In this document: piece after piece, positions 1-9,126 of the stretch | Position numbering within the stretch: position 1 is the first letter of the stretch | How the letters are laid out: the number at the start of each line of letters is the position of its first letter | Assembly (NCBI GenBank): GCA_910586975.1 | Contig: CAJUKX010000001.1 | Coordinates: 113,525 to 177,524, forward strand | Source: an uncultured Muribaculaceae bacterium | GTDB taxonomy: Bacteria > Bacteroidota > Bacteroidia > Bacteroidales > Muribaculaceae | DNA: 64,000 nt | Direction: 5' to 3' | Program-made: the position numbers and the translations under genes | The notes under the pieces: model-generated | What the model was told of the DNA's origin: nothing | What the model saw: only the letters and a program-made list of their open reading frames with translations | The model's database searches: none

Positions 1-2942
1 TGTGAATCCTGATAGTTGTTGGCTTCACCTGCGGTCTTTGAAAGACGGGGGAATTCGTAGTCCTGACCGGGATTTTCGGGGTTCCAGGTGTGTTCTACGT
101 TGTAGGTGAGAAGACCACCGTATTCAGATTCGCGAGAGTAGAAGGGCTGACGGAAGATATCAGAGATTACACGAGATACATCCCATGCGCCGGTCCACTG
201 CATTGAGAATTCCCATTTCTTGAAGCCTACGCCGAAGTTAAGACCTGCCAGGTAAGCGGGGTCGTCGGTGTAGCCGAGAGCGCGGGTCTTATCGTTGGGG
301 TCGATGATACCGTTGCCGTCGAGGTCGACGTAAACTGCGTCACCATCCTTAAGATCGATAAGCTGCTTGGGGAAGGGCTGGCCGAAAGTCTTTTCGTAGA
401 GAGCGGGAGTTTCTGAATCGTAGAAACGGAAGAACTGGTACTGTGAGCGTGAGCCTGCACGGTGTCCCTTCTGATACTGATAGTCGTTGTTGAGGGGTGC
501 TTCCTTCATTTCCTTAATCTCGTTCTGGTTGTGCGAGAGGTTGACGGTTACCCAGTAGCGCCAGTCTTTGTTAACCTGGTCGCTCCAGTTAACTGAGAGT
601 TCCCAACCCCAGCTGTCCATAACACCAAGGTTGGCGTAAGGTACAGAGAAGCCGATGTATGAAGGAGCAGTCATGTCGCGCAGAAGAATGTCGGTACGGT
701 GTTCCTTATAGATATCACCGGTAACACGCAGACGTGAGTTGAGTGCATAGATATCAACACCATAGTCCTGCTTGAGGGCCTTTTCCCAACCTATATCGGG
801 GTTGTTCTTGGCGCTTTCGTATGCACCGATGAATGTGGTGGCGTTGTCGAGACCGAACATATAGCCGTACCAGGGACCGTTAGGACGGGCAACGAGTGTA
901 CCGTTGTCTACCACGTAGGGGTCAGAGGTGTACATGAAGCGGCTACCACCGATACGGTCGTTACCTACGAGACCGAGTGATGCACGGATCTTGAGGAAGT
1001 TGATGGCGGGAGCGATGGGTTCCCAGAACTTTTCGTTACTTACTACCCAACCGATAGAACCTGCGGGGAATGTACCGAAGCGGCGATCGGGGTGGAAGTT
1101 TTCAGAACCGTTGTAACCGATGTTGAATTCGGCCATGTACTTAGAGTCGTAGTCGTAAGTAAGACGGCCTACGAGACCTACGTAACCGGTGGGGATATCA
1201 GAGTAGGTTGAGGGATAGTAAGCCTTACTCTGGTTGTAAAGGATAAGGGCACCTACGCTGTGGGGGCCGAACTGACGGTTGTAGTTGGCCGAAGCTTCGA
1301 AGTACCAGTCACGTGCACGTGAGGTAGATTCGCTGAAGGTGGGCTTGGTGTTTTCGCCGCTCTTACGGTAGAGGATCTCGCCATCGGGCTGGATAACGGG
1401 ATAGTAAGTGGCGTGGCTCTGGTTGCGGGTCTTCACAACATTGAACTGTGTGTTGTAAGAACCTTTGAGCTTAACCGAGAGACCCTTGGTGAGGAAGTCG
1501 AGCTTCTGCACTACCTGAAGGTCACCCTGGAGCTTGTTGATGTTGGTAGAGATGGCACCACCGCCGTTGTTCATCATGTAAGAGAGACCATGCGAACCGG
1601 TAGCGGGAAGTGTGAGACCGTCGGTGTAGTCGGTGGTTGTGGCAACCATCTTGCCGTCTACGATACCGGGGCTTGAGAACGGGGTAGCTGCATACATGCG
1701 GCGGATAACACCCGATGAACCTTCTGAACCGATGTTGGGCTTGTCGGCGTTAGATACGTTACCTGCGATGTTGAACGATACTGTGGTTGATGATGTAACG
1801 TCAAGGTCGAGGTTAGCACGGTAGTTGAAGCGGTTGTAACCGTAACCGAAGTGGTAGTCGCGGTCAAATTCCTTGAACAGACCGTCCTGAGTGAACATAC
1901 CGGCTGATACGAAGTAGCGAACCTTCTTTGTACCACCGCTGATGTTAACGTTGGTCTTGGTCTGGAGGGTAACATCCTTCATGGCATAGTCGGTCCAACG
2001 CACGCTGGGGAAGCGGATGGGATCTGAACCGTCTTTGAACTTCTGGATAACAGCTTCAGAGAACAGGGGTGTGAAATCAGCGGGGTTGCCGGTGAAGTCG
2101 TTGTACTGCATCTGGTTGTAGAACTCAGCGTACTGTACAGAGTTGGCCTGTTCAACCACCTTGGTGGGAGTGAGAGCCGAGAACGAAGTGCTTACGTCGA
2201 TACGGGCCTTGCCTTCAGAACCACGCTTGGTGGTGATGAGCACAACACCGTTAGCACCGCGCACACCGAATACGGCGGTAGCAGATGCGTCCTTAAGTAC
2301 TGTGATGTTCTCGATGTCTTCGGGGTCGATATCCGACATTGAACGTTCTACACCGTCAACCTGGATAAGGGGCGATGAGTCGGTCCAAGTACCCTGACCG
2401 CGCACAAACACGGTAGCTGCGTCAGAACCCGGTTCACCTGAGTACTGCACAGTTGTCACACCGGTCATCTGACCTGCGAGGATGTTGTTTACAGAAGATA
2501 CCGGAGTACGGGTAAGGTCTTCACCCTTCACGCTCGAAAGAGCACCGGTAACAGTTACTTTTTTCTGAATACCGAAAGCCACGACTTCTACGCCTCCGAG
2601 AGCCACGGCATCAGTCTTCATTTCGATGGTCATGCCTTCTTTGGGGCTAACCACCTGAGGTTGAAAACCTACATAAGAGATGCGGAGTTTTTTACCTGCG
2701 GGAACTTTAATAGAAAAGTTACCGTCAATATCGGTAGCAACGGCTATCTTGGTGCCGTCGACCATAACTGTAGCGCCGATAAGGGGTTCTCCAATGTCAT
2801 CGACTACCGTACCGGAAATCGTGACGTCCTGCGCGTAGGCAACAGTAAGCGATAGAATGCAAACGAGCGCTACTAACAGTCGTTTGCTGCCTCCCATTGC
2901 GAATCTGCGTGCAGTGCATAACAGACTCATTATGTCCTTCAT
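1..2942 (-). CDS. SusC-like TonB-dependent outer-membrane receptor (partial, C-terminus off the left edge)
   Basis: Outer-membrane channel for energised import of oligosaccharides, normally paired with a SusD lipoprotein. The frame is open from 2942 to the window edge, about 980 codons. A signal peptide (SKRLLVALVCILSLTVAYA) is followed by a carboxypeptidase-regulatory-like domain (TISGTVVDDIGEPLIGATV, DIDGNF), then the plug with the SusC signature around VDGVERSMSDIDPEDIE and VLKDASATAVFG, then barrel strands. It is the likely importer of the glycan handled by the genes to its right; susD would lie beyond the left edge. It has its own promoter (3025-3056), so it is not only read through from the rhamnose genes. 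The start at 2942 is the first ATG; an in-frame ATG at 2930 is equally possible. The substrate cannot be read from the sequence; pectic or rhamnose-containing glycan is inferred from neighbours. Confidence 0.95.
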   Translation of the reverse strand, partial: MKDIMSLLCTARRFAMGGSKRLLVALVCILSLTVAYAQDVTISGTVVDDIGEPLIGATVMVDGTKIAVATDIDGNFSIKVPAGKKLRISYVGFQPQVVSPKEGMTIEMKTDAVALGGVEVVAFGIQKKVTVTGALSSVKGEDLTRTPVSSVNNILAGQMTGVTTVQYSGEPGSDAATVFVRGQGTWTDSSPLIQVDGVERSMSDIDPEDIENITVLKDASATAVFGVRGANGVVLITTKRGSEGKARIDVSTSFSALTPTKVVEQANSVQYAEFYNQMQYNDFTGNPADFTPLFSEAVIQKFKDGSDPIRFPSVRWTDYAMKDVTLQTKTNVNISGGTKKVRYFVSAGMFTQDGLFKEFDRDYHFGYGYNRFNYRANLDLDVTSSTTVSFNIAGNVSNADKPNIGSEGSSGVIRRMYAATPFSSPGIVDGKMVATTTDYTDGLTLPATGSHGLSYMMNNGGGAISTNINKLQGDLQVVQKLDFLTKGLSVKLKGSYNTQFNVVKTRNQSHATYYPVIQPDGEILYRKSGENTKPTFSESTSRARDWYFEASANYNRQFGPHSVGALILYNQSKAYYPSTYSDIPTGYVGLVGRLTYDYDSKYMAEFNIGYNGSENFHPDRRFGTFPAGSIGWVVSNEKFWEPIAPAINFLKIRASLGLVGNDRIGGSRFMYTSDPYVVDNGTLVARPNGPWYGYMFGLDNATTFIGAYESAKNNPDIGWEKALKQDYGVDIYALNSRLRVTGDIYKEHRTDILLRDMTAPSYIGFSVPYANLGVMDSWGWELSVNWSDQVNKDWRYWVTVNLSHNQNEIKEMKEAPLNNDYQYQKGHRAGSRSQYQFFRFYDSETPALYEKTFGQPFPKQLIDLKDGDAVYVDLDGNGIIDPNDKTRALGYTDDPAYLAGLNFGVGFKKWEFSMQWTGAWDVSRVISDIFRQPFYSRESEYGGLLTYNVEHTWNPENPGQDYEFPRLSKTAGEANNYQDS

Positions 2943-3024
2943 GATGAGGTAATTTGGATTTAGGATTGAATAAATGATTGGTTTATTAATTAATTTTTTT
3001 CTCCCTTTGAATGATAATAGATTG

Positions 3025-3056
3025 CAAATTTATGATTTTATACTCATATTTTGCAA
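3025..3056 (-). promoter_or_regulatory. promoter of susC
   Basis: Read on the minus strand, TTGC (plus 3053-3056) lies about 20 bases before TAAATTTG (plus 3025-3032), a full match to the Bacteroidetes -33/-7 promoter. Transcription would start near 3018, giving a leader of about 75 nt. Confidence 0.75.
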
Positions 3057-3090
3057 CTTTTCAACAGGATTTAACATTTGTTTGCACGTT

Positions 3091-3118
3091 TAGTTAAAAG
3101 GAAATTTCCATTTAACTA
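3091..3118. promoter_or_regulatory. 28-bp palindrome upstream of the susC promoter
   Basis: TAGTTAAA, one base, GGAAATTTCC, one base, TTTAACTA: a palindrome interrupted only by one A/A pair. It sits between the GH28 stop codon (3126) and the susC -33 box (3053). There is no loop and no T-run, so a dimeric-regulator site is more likely than a terminator. The function is inferred. Confidence 0.5.
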
Positions 3119-3125
3119 TAATTAA

Positions 3126-4457
3126 TCACTTCGCCGGATTGCTTACAATATGGCCGTTGACGCTTACATTTTCAAACTTCACCGACGGATATACGCACGT
3201 AAAGTCAGGATTTTTGGCCTTTACCTTTACATTGCGCAGGGTGAAGTCACTCACCTTGGTTTCAGACTTGCCTTCGCCGAATCCCAGAGCCTTGTCGTTG
3301 GCCTTGTTGTCGGCCATGTCGGTCTTGGCTCCGATGAAACACAGGCTTTTGCAGTCTACGTCGATATCCTCGATGACTATATTACGCACTGTGCCAAAAG
3401 GCTTTTCGTTGCTGCCTTCGAGGGTGAAGAATTGTGTCCAGGGCTTGAGTTCGACCACTGTGCCGCACGTGCCGGTCACATTTTTTACGGTGATATCCTC
3501 GTAGAGCTGATATGTGTCGGGGCGCATCTTAAAACGCAGTATAGTGCAGTCGGTCAGCAACTTGCAGTTGCGCAGAGTGATGTTTTTTGCGTGGATACAT
3601 TCGCTGCCCATGGTGAGTATGCCATGCAGGGCCGGCCCGAAGGTGCAGTCCTCCACAAGCACATTCTCCACAATTCCGTTTTCGATTGATTTGTGAGCGT
3701 AGACGCCCTTACCGCCCTTGATACATACGCCGTCGTCGTTGCAGTCGAGGTAGCAACCCCTTATCACAACATTGGAGCATACATCGAGGTCGATGGCATC
3801 GCTGCTTGGAGCCTTTACAGGCTTGTTTGGAGCCTGTATGCGGCAATTCTCAATCAGCAGATTGTTGCATTGGTAGAAGTGATTGGTCCAGAAAGCCGAG
3901 TTAACGAGATTCACGCCATCAAAGTGTACCGAGTCGCAACCCCATACGAATACAAGGCGCGGGCGACGCACTTCGAGATTGGTGCACGAGCGGCCTTCCT
4001 TGGCACGCTCGCTGCGCAGATCCCAGAATTCTTTCCAGTACTTCAGGCCGTTGCCGTTGATGGTGCCGCTGCCGGTGATTGAGAAACCGTCGACGTGGTA
4101 GGCATTGATAACGGCGGCATGATAGTAGATGCTGCGGCCCTCCATACGCGAGGGTATGAGGGGGAAATTTTCAATCTCGTCAGAGCCCTTGAGAGTGGCA
4201 TCCTTCTCGAGGTGCAGCTTGGTGCCGGGCTTGAAGAACAGCGCGCCGGTGAGGTATGTGCCTTGAGGCACCACCACGCGGCCGCCGCCATCGGCTTCGG
4301 CTCGGTCTATCACGGCCTGTATGGCCGAAGTCTGCAGCAATGTGCTGTCGCCCTGCTGTACACCGTAGTCTGTGATAACGTAGTCTCGGGCAAAACCATG
4401 CACAGCGCAGCCCAGGGCCGCGCCGGCAAGGATAATGGCTTTCAGAAAATCAAACAT
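3126..4457 (-). CDS. GH28 family polygalacturonase / rhamnogalacturonan hydrolase
   Basis: Inverting hydrolase of the right-handed parallel beta-helix pectinase fold, expected to cut galacturonic-acid linkages in pectin or rhamnogalacturonan. 443 residues with an N-terminal signal peptide (FLKAIILAGAALGCAVHGFA), so periplasmic or surface. Family marks: GSGTINGNG early in the helix, NDDGVCIKGG holding the aspartate pair D241/D242, LHGILTMGSE as the histidine-glycine motif, and LRFKMR in place of the usual RIK. Its ATG overlaps the rhaD stop by one base (TAATG), so it is translationally coupled to the rhamnose operon. That placement suggests it frees rhamnose-containing fragments, but family alone does not separate homogalacturonan from rhamnogalacturonan activity. 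Confidence 0.9.
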   Translation of the reverse strand: MFDFLKAIILAGAALGCAVHGFARDYVITDYGVQQGDSTLLQTSAIQAVIDRAEADGGGRVVVPQGTYLTGALFFKPGTKLHLEKDATLKGSDEIENFPLIPSRMEGRSIYYHAAVINAYHVDGFSITGSGTINGNGLKYWKEFWDLRSERAKEGRSCTNLEVRRPRLVFVWGCDSVHFDGVNLVNSAFWTNHFYQCNNLLIENCRIQAPNKPVKAPSSDAIDLDVCSNVVIRGCYLDCNDDGVCIKGGKGVYAHKSIENGIVENVLVEDCTFGPALHGILTMGSECIHAKNITLRNCKLLTDCTILRFKMRPDTYQLYEDITVKNVTGTCGTVVELKPWTQFFTLEGSNEKPFGTVRNIVIEDIDVDCKSLCFIGAKTDMADNKANDKALGFGEGKSETKVSDFTLRNVKVKAKNPDFTCVYPSVKFENVSVNGHIVSNPAK

Positions 4458-5263
4458 TATTTGGGCAGATTGAATGCTACTGTCATTTCTTTCATCTGCT
4501 CATCGCTCATGCCTTCGGGGTCGAAGCCCATGTTCTTGGCGGCAATGAATATCAGGGCAGATTTGTTGAGCACGTCAACCTGGTCGAATGCCGACATGAT
4601 ATCGGTGTCGACTGCAAATACACCATGCTTTTCCCACAGGGTAACGTCGTAGTCGCCAAGTTCCTTGATGGTGGCATCGGCGAGTTCGTTAGAGCTGGGG
4701 AGCTTGTAGGGGATGATGCCCAGACCACGGGGGCAGAATGCCTTGGTCTCGGGAATCATACTCCAGAGCAGACGGCTGGCTACGTCTTTTTCGAGGAAGC
4801 GGCGGCAGTGCGACATGGCTACCAGCTCGATGGGATGTGTGTGGAGCGATGCCTTGTAGTTTGAGCCTTTGCCGATGAGGTAATTGTGTACAGCCAGGTG
4901 CGAGGGAAGCTCAGATGTGGGCTTCACGGCCTCGTCGGCTATGATTTCGTATGAAGCGCAATCGTCGAGGATGCGGATTACAGAACCGTTCTGCATGGGC
5001 CAGCGGGCCAGGTCGCGCATGCGCTTCTGGGTGCCTTTGCAATAGAAATAGCAACCTTTGAGGTTGGGAAGGGTAAGACCGATGGGATAAACGGGGCTGA
5101 TGGCCGGCATGGCGCGGATAGCGTCGTCGACGTGTTCGGTGATGTTTACAGTGATGTTGCCACCATTGCGTTCAGCCCAGCCCTTTTGCCAAAGGTAACC
5201 GGCTACTTCTGCCACCTGTTCAACTTCGTGTGCTAAAGAGGGGCGGTTATCAAGAATTGACAT
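4457..5263 (-). CDS. rhaD: rhamnulose-1-phosphate aldolase
   Basis: Class II zinc aldolase splitting L-rhamnulose-1-phosphate into dihydroxyacetone phosphate and L-lactaldehyde in the cytoplasm. 268 residues, close to the E. coli enzyme (274). The HTHPIELVAMSH segment carries zinc-binding histidines, and ELPSHLAVHNYLI and EKHGVFAVDTD are typical of the aldolase class II / RhaD fold. It is fourth of the minus-strand order rhaB-rhaA-rhaT-rhaD-GH28. The start at 5263 is preceded by AACCAATC directly before ATG, a motif shared with several other starts in the window. No lactaldehyde reductase follows it here. Confidence 0.96.
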   Translation of the reverse strand: MSILDNRPSLAHEVEQVAEVAGYLWQKGWAERNGGNITVNITEHVDDAIRAMPAISPVYPIGLTLPNLKGCYFYCKGTQKRMRDLARWPMQNGSVIRILDDCASYEIIADEAVKPTSELPSHLAVHNYLIGKGSNYKASLHTHPIELVAMSHCRRFLEKDVASRLLWSMIPETKAFCPRGLGIIPYKLPSSNELADATIKELGDYDVTLWEKHGVFAVDTDIMSAFDQVDVLNKSALIFIAAKNMGFDPEGMSDEQMKEMTVAFNLPK

Positions 5264-5269
5264 GATTGG

Positions 5270-5297
5270 TTATTATATTAATGTTATTATATTAATT
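5270..5297. repeat. 14-bp AT-rich tandem duplication across the rhaT stop codon
   Basis: TTATTATATTAATG is followed directly by TTATTATATTAATT (13 of 14 identical). The second unit contains the rhaT stop codon; the first lies in the rhaT-rhaD gap. It looks like a small slippage duplication. Confidence 0.6.
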
Positions 5298-6318
5298 GCG
5301 GAAGGAAACAAGAGATAATCAGCACCACGATACCGATAATGAGCACTGTGATGGTGCGTGATGAGCATCCTTTCCATTCCTTGAGGATGATGCCCCACAG
5401 GTTGGAGAATATCACGTTGAGGGCCATCAGTATGCAGAACGACAGTGTCATCAGAGTGGGCGACTCGGTGAGGAAGCCCTTGCCGAGCGCCAGACCGAAG
5501 AACTGGCTGTACCATAATGCACCTGCGAGCAGGCAGAAGAAGAGGTTGTTGGCCCATACGCTGCCATTGCTGTAGTCGCTCCAGGTATTGTTCTTGCTGT
5601 TCTGATAGAAGCAGTATACGGCGTTGGTGACAAAACCGCCCAGAGTAACGAGGAATGTGGCAGGAAGGGTGCGGTACATGGGATCGGTGAGCTCGCCGAA
5701 GTTGATACCGGCGCCGAATTCAAGACCTACGTTGAAGCATCCGCTCATAAGGCCGCAAAGCAGCGCAATGGCCAGGCCTTTGGGGAAGTTGAAGTCCTTG
5801 ACGGCATTGCTTTGCTCCTCAGGGCTGAGCGACTTGGCTTTCAATGAGCCGGCATAGCCTATGATGGCGATACCCAAAAGGGTAACGACAACACCGAGAA
5901 TAACAGAGAAGGTGAGCTTTGAGATGGGATCGGTTTCAGGGAAGAAAACCTGCAACAGCAGCGGACCCATAACGGTACCCAGGCCGGCGCATGTACCCAA
6001 GGCTATAGACTGCCCGAGAGCCACACCGAGGTATCGCATCGACAGGCCGAATGTAAGACCGCCAACACCCCAGAGCACACCGAAAATGATGGTCATCCAG
6101 ATATTGAACGAATTGCCCGCGGTGAAGAGTTCACAAAGCGAATGTCCTTCGGGAACCGCAAGAAGCGCACCCAGGAATGGAAGTACGAGCCATGCGAATA
6201 CGCCCTGCACAATCCAGTAGCTCTCCCAGCTCCATTGCTTGATTTTGTTGATGGGAACGTAGCAGCTCGACTGACAGAAGGCGCCTATGGCTATGATGAG
6301 TAGTCCAAGTAGTATCAT
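5287..6318 (-). CDS. rhaT: L-rhamnose/H+ symporter
   Basis: Inner-membrane permease bringing L-rhamnose into the cytoplasm with protons. 343 residues with about ten hydrophobic segments, matching the RhaT family in length (344 in E. coli). The opening (ILLGLLIIAIGAFCQSSCYV, PINKIKQWSWESYW) and VGGLTFGLSMRYLGVALG are characteristic of RhaT. It lies between rhaA and rhaD. The gap to rhaA contains a strong hairpin (6330-6359) that may let the rhaBA and rhaTD parts of the transcript decay separately. Confidence 0.96.
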   Translation of the reverse strand: MILLGLLIIAIGAFCQSSCYVPINKIKQWSWESYWIVQGVFAWLVLPFLGALLAVPEGHSLCELFTAGNSFNIWMTIIFGVLWGVGGLTFGLSMRYLGVALGQSIALGTCAGLGTVMGPLLLQVFFPETDPISKLTFSVILGVVVTLLGIAIIGYAGSLKAKSLSPEEQSNAVKDFNFPKGLAIALLCGLMSGCFNVGLEFGAGINFGELTDPMYRTLPATFLVTLGGFVTNAVYCFYQNSKNNTWSDYSNGSVWANNLFFCLLAGALWYSQFFGLALGKGFLTESPTLMTLSFCILMALNVIFSNLWGIILKEWKGCSSRTITVLIIGIVVLIISCFLPQLI

Positions 6319-6329
6319 ATTATATAATA

Positions 6330-6359
6330 GAGTTGAAAGCCCAAGGGGGCTTTCAACTC
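6330..6359. other. intra-operon stem-loop between rhaA and rhaT
   Basis: A 13-bp perfect inverted repeat (GAGTTGAAAGCCC ... GGGCTTTCAACTC) with a 4-base loop. On the minus strand, the sense of the operon, it is not followed by a T-run, so it is not a classical terminator; an mRNA-stabilising or processing hairpin is more likely. Confidence 0.6.
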
Positions 6360-6372
6360 ACTTTTTTAAGGA

Positions 6373-7626
6373 TTAGCGTTTTGAGGTAACGTCTTTTTCG
6401 TACTGTTCGATTTCAGAGATGTAGCTTTCGCCCACGGGAACGTTGTTCTTGAGGCAGAACATGTCGTAAACGGCGTTCCAAGGCAGGTTCTTGCATTCTT
6501 CGAGCAGAGCCAGACGCTGGAAGCGCTTGTCTTCGAGCTCGTACTGACGCAGGGTTGCGATGGGTTCGAGCAGTGCGCGGAGCATGCACTTCTGTGCTGC
6601 GCGGCTACCGATTACGTATGCACCGATGCGGTTGAGTGTGCCGTCGAAGTAGTCGAGACCGTAATGTACGCGGTTGAGAGCGCCTGCACGTACGATTTCG
6701 CTGAAGAGATCCATTGTGGGATCGTCCATGATTGTAACGTGGTCAGAGTCCCAACGGATGGGGCGAGAAACGTGGAGCATGAGTTCGGGAACGAACAGGA
6801 GCATGGCCGAAACCTTGTCGGCAACACTTTCGGTGGGATGGAAGTGACCTGTGTCGAGGGTGATCATCATGTCGCGCTTCGAAGCGTATGCGGTGTAGAA
6901 GTCGTTTGAACCTACGGTGTATGATTCAAGACCGATACCGAATACCTTTGATTCAACGCAGTCTTTCATCCAGTCGTAGCGGTGTTCGAAGATCTGGTCG
7001 AGAGAGTCCTTGAGGAGCTCGCGGTACATGTAGCGGTTAACGGTGATGTCTTTTGAACCGTCGTGTACCCATGTATTCATGATACAGGGATCTTGCTGGG
7101 CTTCACCGATTGCCTGTGAGATGGCACGGCAACGCTTTGAGTGTTCGATCCAGAAGTCGCGGATGCTCTTGTCGGGGTTGGCCAGCGAGAGGTCGCCGCT
7201 CTTGGGGTGAGAGAATGAGGTTGAGTTGAAGTCGAGTTTGATGTCGTTGGTCTTACCCCACTCTATCCAGCTCTGGAAGTGTTCGGGAGTTACCTGGTCG
7301 CGGTCAACGAACTTGCCCTGGAAGTCGCCGTAGATTTCGTGGAGGTTAAGGCGGTGCTTACCGGGGATAAGGCTCATTGCATAGAGAATGTCGCTGCGGA
7401 GTTCTTCGATGTTGCGAGCTTTGCCGGGGTAGTTGCCGTTTACCTGGATACCACCGGTGAGGCCGCCTTCGCGGGCTTCGAAACCGGCAACGTCGTCGGC
7501 CTGCCAGCAGTGCATGCTGAGGTGGAAGTCCTGCATTTGCTGGAGTACTTTATCGGTGTCAACACCAATAGCTGCATAGCGCTCTTTGGCAATGTCGTAT
7601 GCCGCGCGGATCTGTTCTTCTTTCAT
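6373..7626 (-). CDS. rhaA: L-rhamnose isomerase
   Basis: Cytoplasmic metal-dependent isomerase turning L-rhamnose into L-rhamnulose, the first intracellular step. 417 residues, the usual family length (419 in E. coli). The protein begins with EEQIRAAYDIAKERYAAIGVD and contains HCWQADDVAGFE, WEH-type helices and LDTGHFHPTE, the segment carrying metal ligands. It starts 15 bases after rhaB stops, so they form one transcript. The sequence before ATG is ACCAATCC, a variant of the AACCAATC motif seen at other starts. Confidence 0.97.
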   Translation of the reverse strand: MKEEQIRAAYDIAKERYAAIGVDTDKVLQQMQDFHLSMHCWQADDVAGFEAREGGLTGGIQVNGNYPGKARNIEELRSDILYAMSLIPGKHRLNLHEIYGDFQGKFVDRDQVTPEHFQSWIEWGKTNDIKLDFNSTSFSHPKSGDLSLANPDKSIRDFWIEHSKRCRAISQAIGEAQQDPCIMNTWVHDGSKDITVNRYMYRELLKDSLDQIFEHRYDWMKDCVESKVFGIGLESYTVGSNDFYTAYASKRDMMITLDTGHFHPTESVADKVSAMLLFVPELMLHVSRPIRWDSDHVTIMDDPTMDLFSEIVRAGALNRVHYGLDYFDGTLNRIGAYVIGSRAAQKCMLRALLEPIATLRQYELEDKRFQRLALLEECKNLPWNAVYDMFCLKNNVPVGESYISEIEQYEKDVTSKR

Positions 7627-7641
7627 GGATTGGTCTAATTT

Positions 7642-9072
7642 TTATTTAGGTAAGTAAGTTTTGGTTTCAGTAGAGTTGATAGCCACCTTGCGCATCTCGG
7701 CATAGTCATTGAGTTCGCCTACGGCGCGGAGCTGTACGAGCACGTTGCCCATTGCTGTGGATTCGGCGGGGCCGGCTACCACGGGTATTCCGAGCTCATC
7801 GGCTGCGAGTTGCATTAGGTATTGGTTCTTTGAGCCACCGCCTATCACGTGCAGGCGCTTGATGGCCACGGGCGACATCTTGGCGAGCATGCCCAGAATT
7901 TCGCCGTAGCGGTGTGCTAGGCTGCGGTATATCACGCGGATATAGTCGGCGGGCTTCTGAGGCACGGGCTGCGATGTGCGCTCGCAGTAGGCCGCTATAG
8001 CCTTGGTCATCGAGTCGGGATGTGCAAACGAGGGATCATCGGGGTTGATGATGCTGGGGCAGTCGCTTTCGAGATACAGGGCTGCCAGAGCTGCCACATC
8101 CTCGGGAGCGTCCTTGAACTCCTCGCGGCAACGCTCAAAGAGCCACATGCCACATATATTCTTAAGGAAACGGATTGAGCCGTCAAGGCCGCCTTCGTTG
8201 GTAAAGTTTCCTGCAAGGCTTTCGTCGGTGATGATGGGTTTGGGGCTTTCGATACCCAGCAGCGACCATGTGCCGCAGCTAAGGTATGCATATTCCTCGT
8301 CGGGGGTGGGAACGCCGATAACGGCCGAAGCGGTATCGTGGCCGGCTACGGCTACCACGGGTATTGCACCAAGGCCGGTGAAGTCCTGCACCTGCTTGGT
8401 AAGTGTGCCGATAACCTCGCCGGGATTGACCATGGGGCCGAATTTATCACGTGCCACACCAATGGCTTCGAGCAGTTCGGTGTCGAGGTCGCCGGTGTTG
8501 GGATTGAGAATCTGCGATGTAGATGCCACGGTATATTCTGTAACGGCATTGCCTGTGAGCATGAATGCCAGTGCATCGGGCATAAACAGTATTTTGTCGG
8601 CCTTTTCAAGCAGGTCAGAGCCATTGCGGCGCAGGGTATCGAGCTGGAAAAGGGTATTGAAGTCCATGAACTGGATGCCGGTTAGGGCATAAACCTTCTC
8701 GCGGGGCATTTTCTCGAAGAACTTCTCTACTGCACCCTCGGTGTGATTGTCGCGGTAGCAGTGGGGCAAGCCGGCCATAGAGCCGTCGGCGTTGAAGAAT
8801 GCCACGTCGCATCCCCAGGTATCAATACCTATAGTAGAAAGTTTGGCACCTCCAAGCTCGTCGGCAAGTACGCCGGCACACTTCTTAAGGCCCAGAAGTA
8901 TTTCATAATAAAGTCCTGAGAGATTCCAGTGCATGTGTCCGTTCAGGGGAAGAATCGGATGTTTGAAGCGCGAAATCTCACGCATTTCAACCTTTTCTCC
9001 ATCAAAGGTCGCAAGGATTGTGCGACCGCTGGTAGCGCCGAGGTCAACGGCGAAATGATAAGTTTTAGTCAT
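7642..9072 (-). CDS. rhaB: rhamnulokinase
   Basis: FGGY-family sugar kinase that phosphorylates L-rhamnulose with ATP at C1. 476 residues, close to the family norm (489). The N-terminal phosphate loop FAVDLGATSGRTILATF, the central TIGIDTWGCDVAFF and VAGHDTASAV, and the C-terminal HVIGGGSKNQYLMQLAAD segment are all typical. It is the first dedicated rhamnose gene of the operon, 54 bases downstream of the esterase gene; no promoter was recognised in that gap, so expression from the promoter at 9937 is likely. Confidence 0.97.
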   Translation of the reverse strand: MTKTYHFAVDLGATSGRTILATFDGEKVEMREISRFKHPILPLNGHMHWNLSGLYYEILLGLKKCAGVLADELGGAKLSTIGIDTWGCDVAFFNADGSMAGLPHCYRDNHTEGAVEKFFEKMPREKVYALTGIQFMDFNTLFQLDTLRRNGSDLLEKADKILFMPDALAFMLTGNAVTEYTVASTSQILNPNTGDLDTELLEAIGVARDKFGPMVNPGEVIGTLTKQVQDFTGLGAIPVVAVAGHDTASAVIGVPTPDEEYAYLSCGTWSLLGIESPKPIITDESLAGNFTNEGGLDGSIRFLKNICGMWLFERCREEFKDAPEDVAALAALYLESDCPSIINPDDPSFAHPDSMTKAIAAYCERTSQPVPQKPADYIRVIYRSLAHRYGEILGMLAKMSPVAIKRLHVIGGGSKNQYLMQLAADELGIPVVAGPAESTAMGNVLVQLRAVGELNDYAEMRKVAINSTETKTYLPK

Positions 9073-9126
9073 GATAAAAGGTCGGTTATTCAGTTGTCTT
9101 TACGACTTTTCAGTTTATTCAGAGGT

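Noticed and set aside
1..2942. Possible frameshift or pseudogene in the susC gene
   Set aside because: One frame stays open through all 980 codons and keeps the plug and barrel motifs; it is only cut by the window edge.
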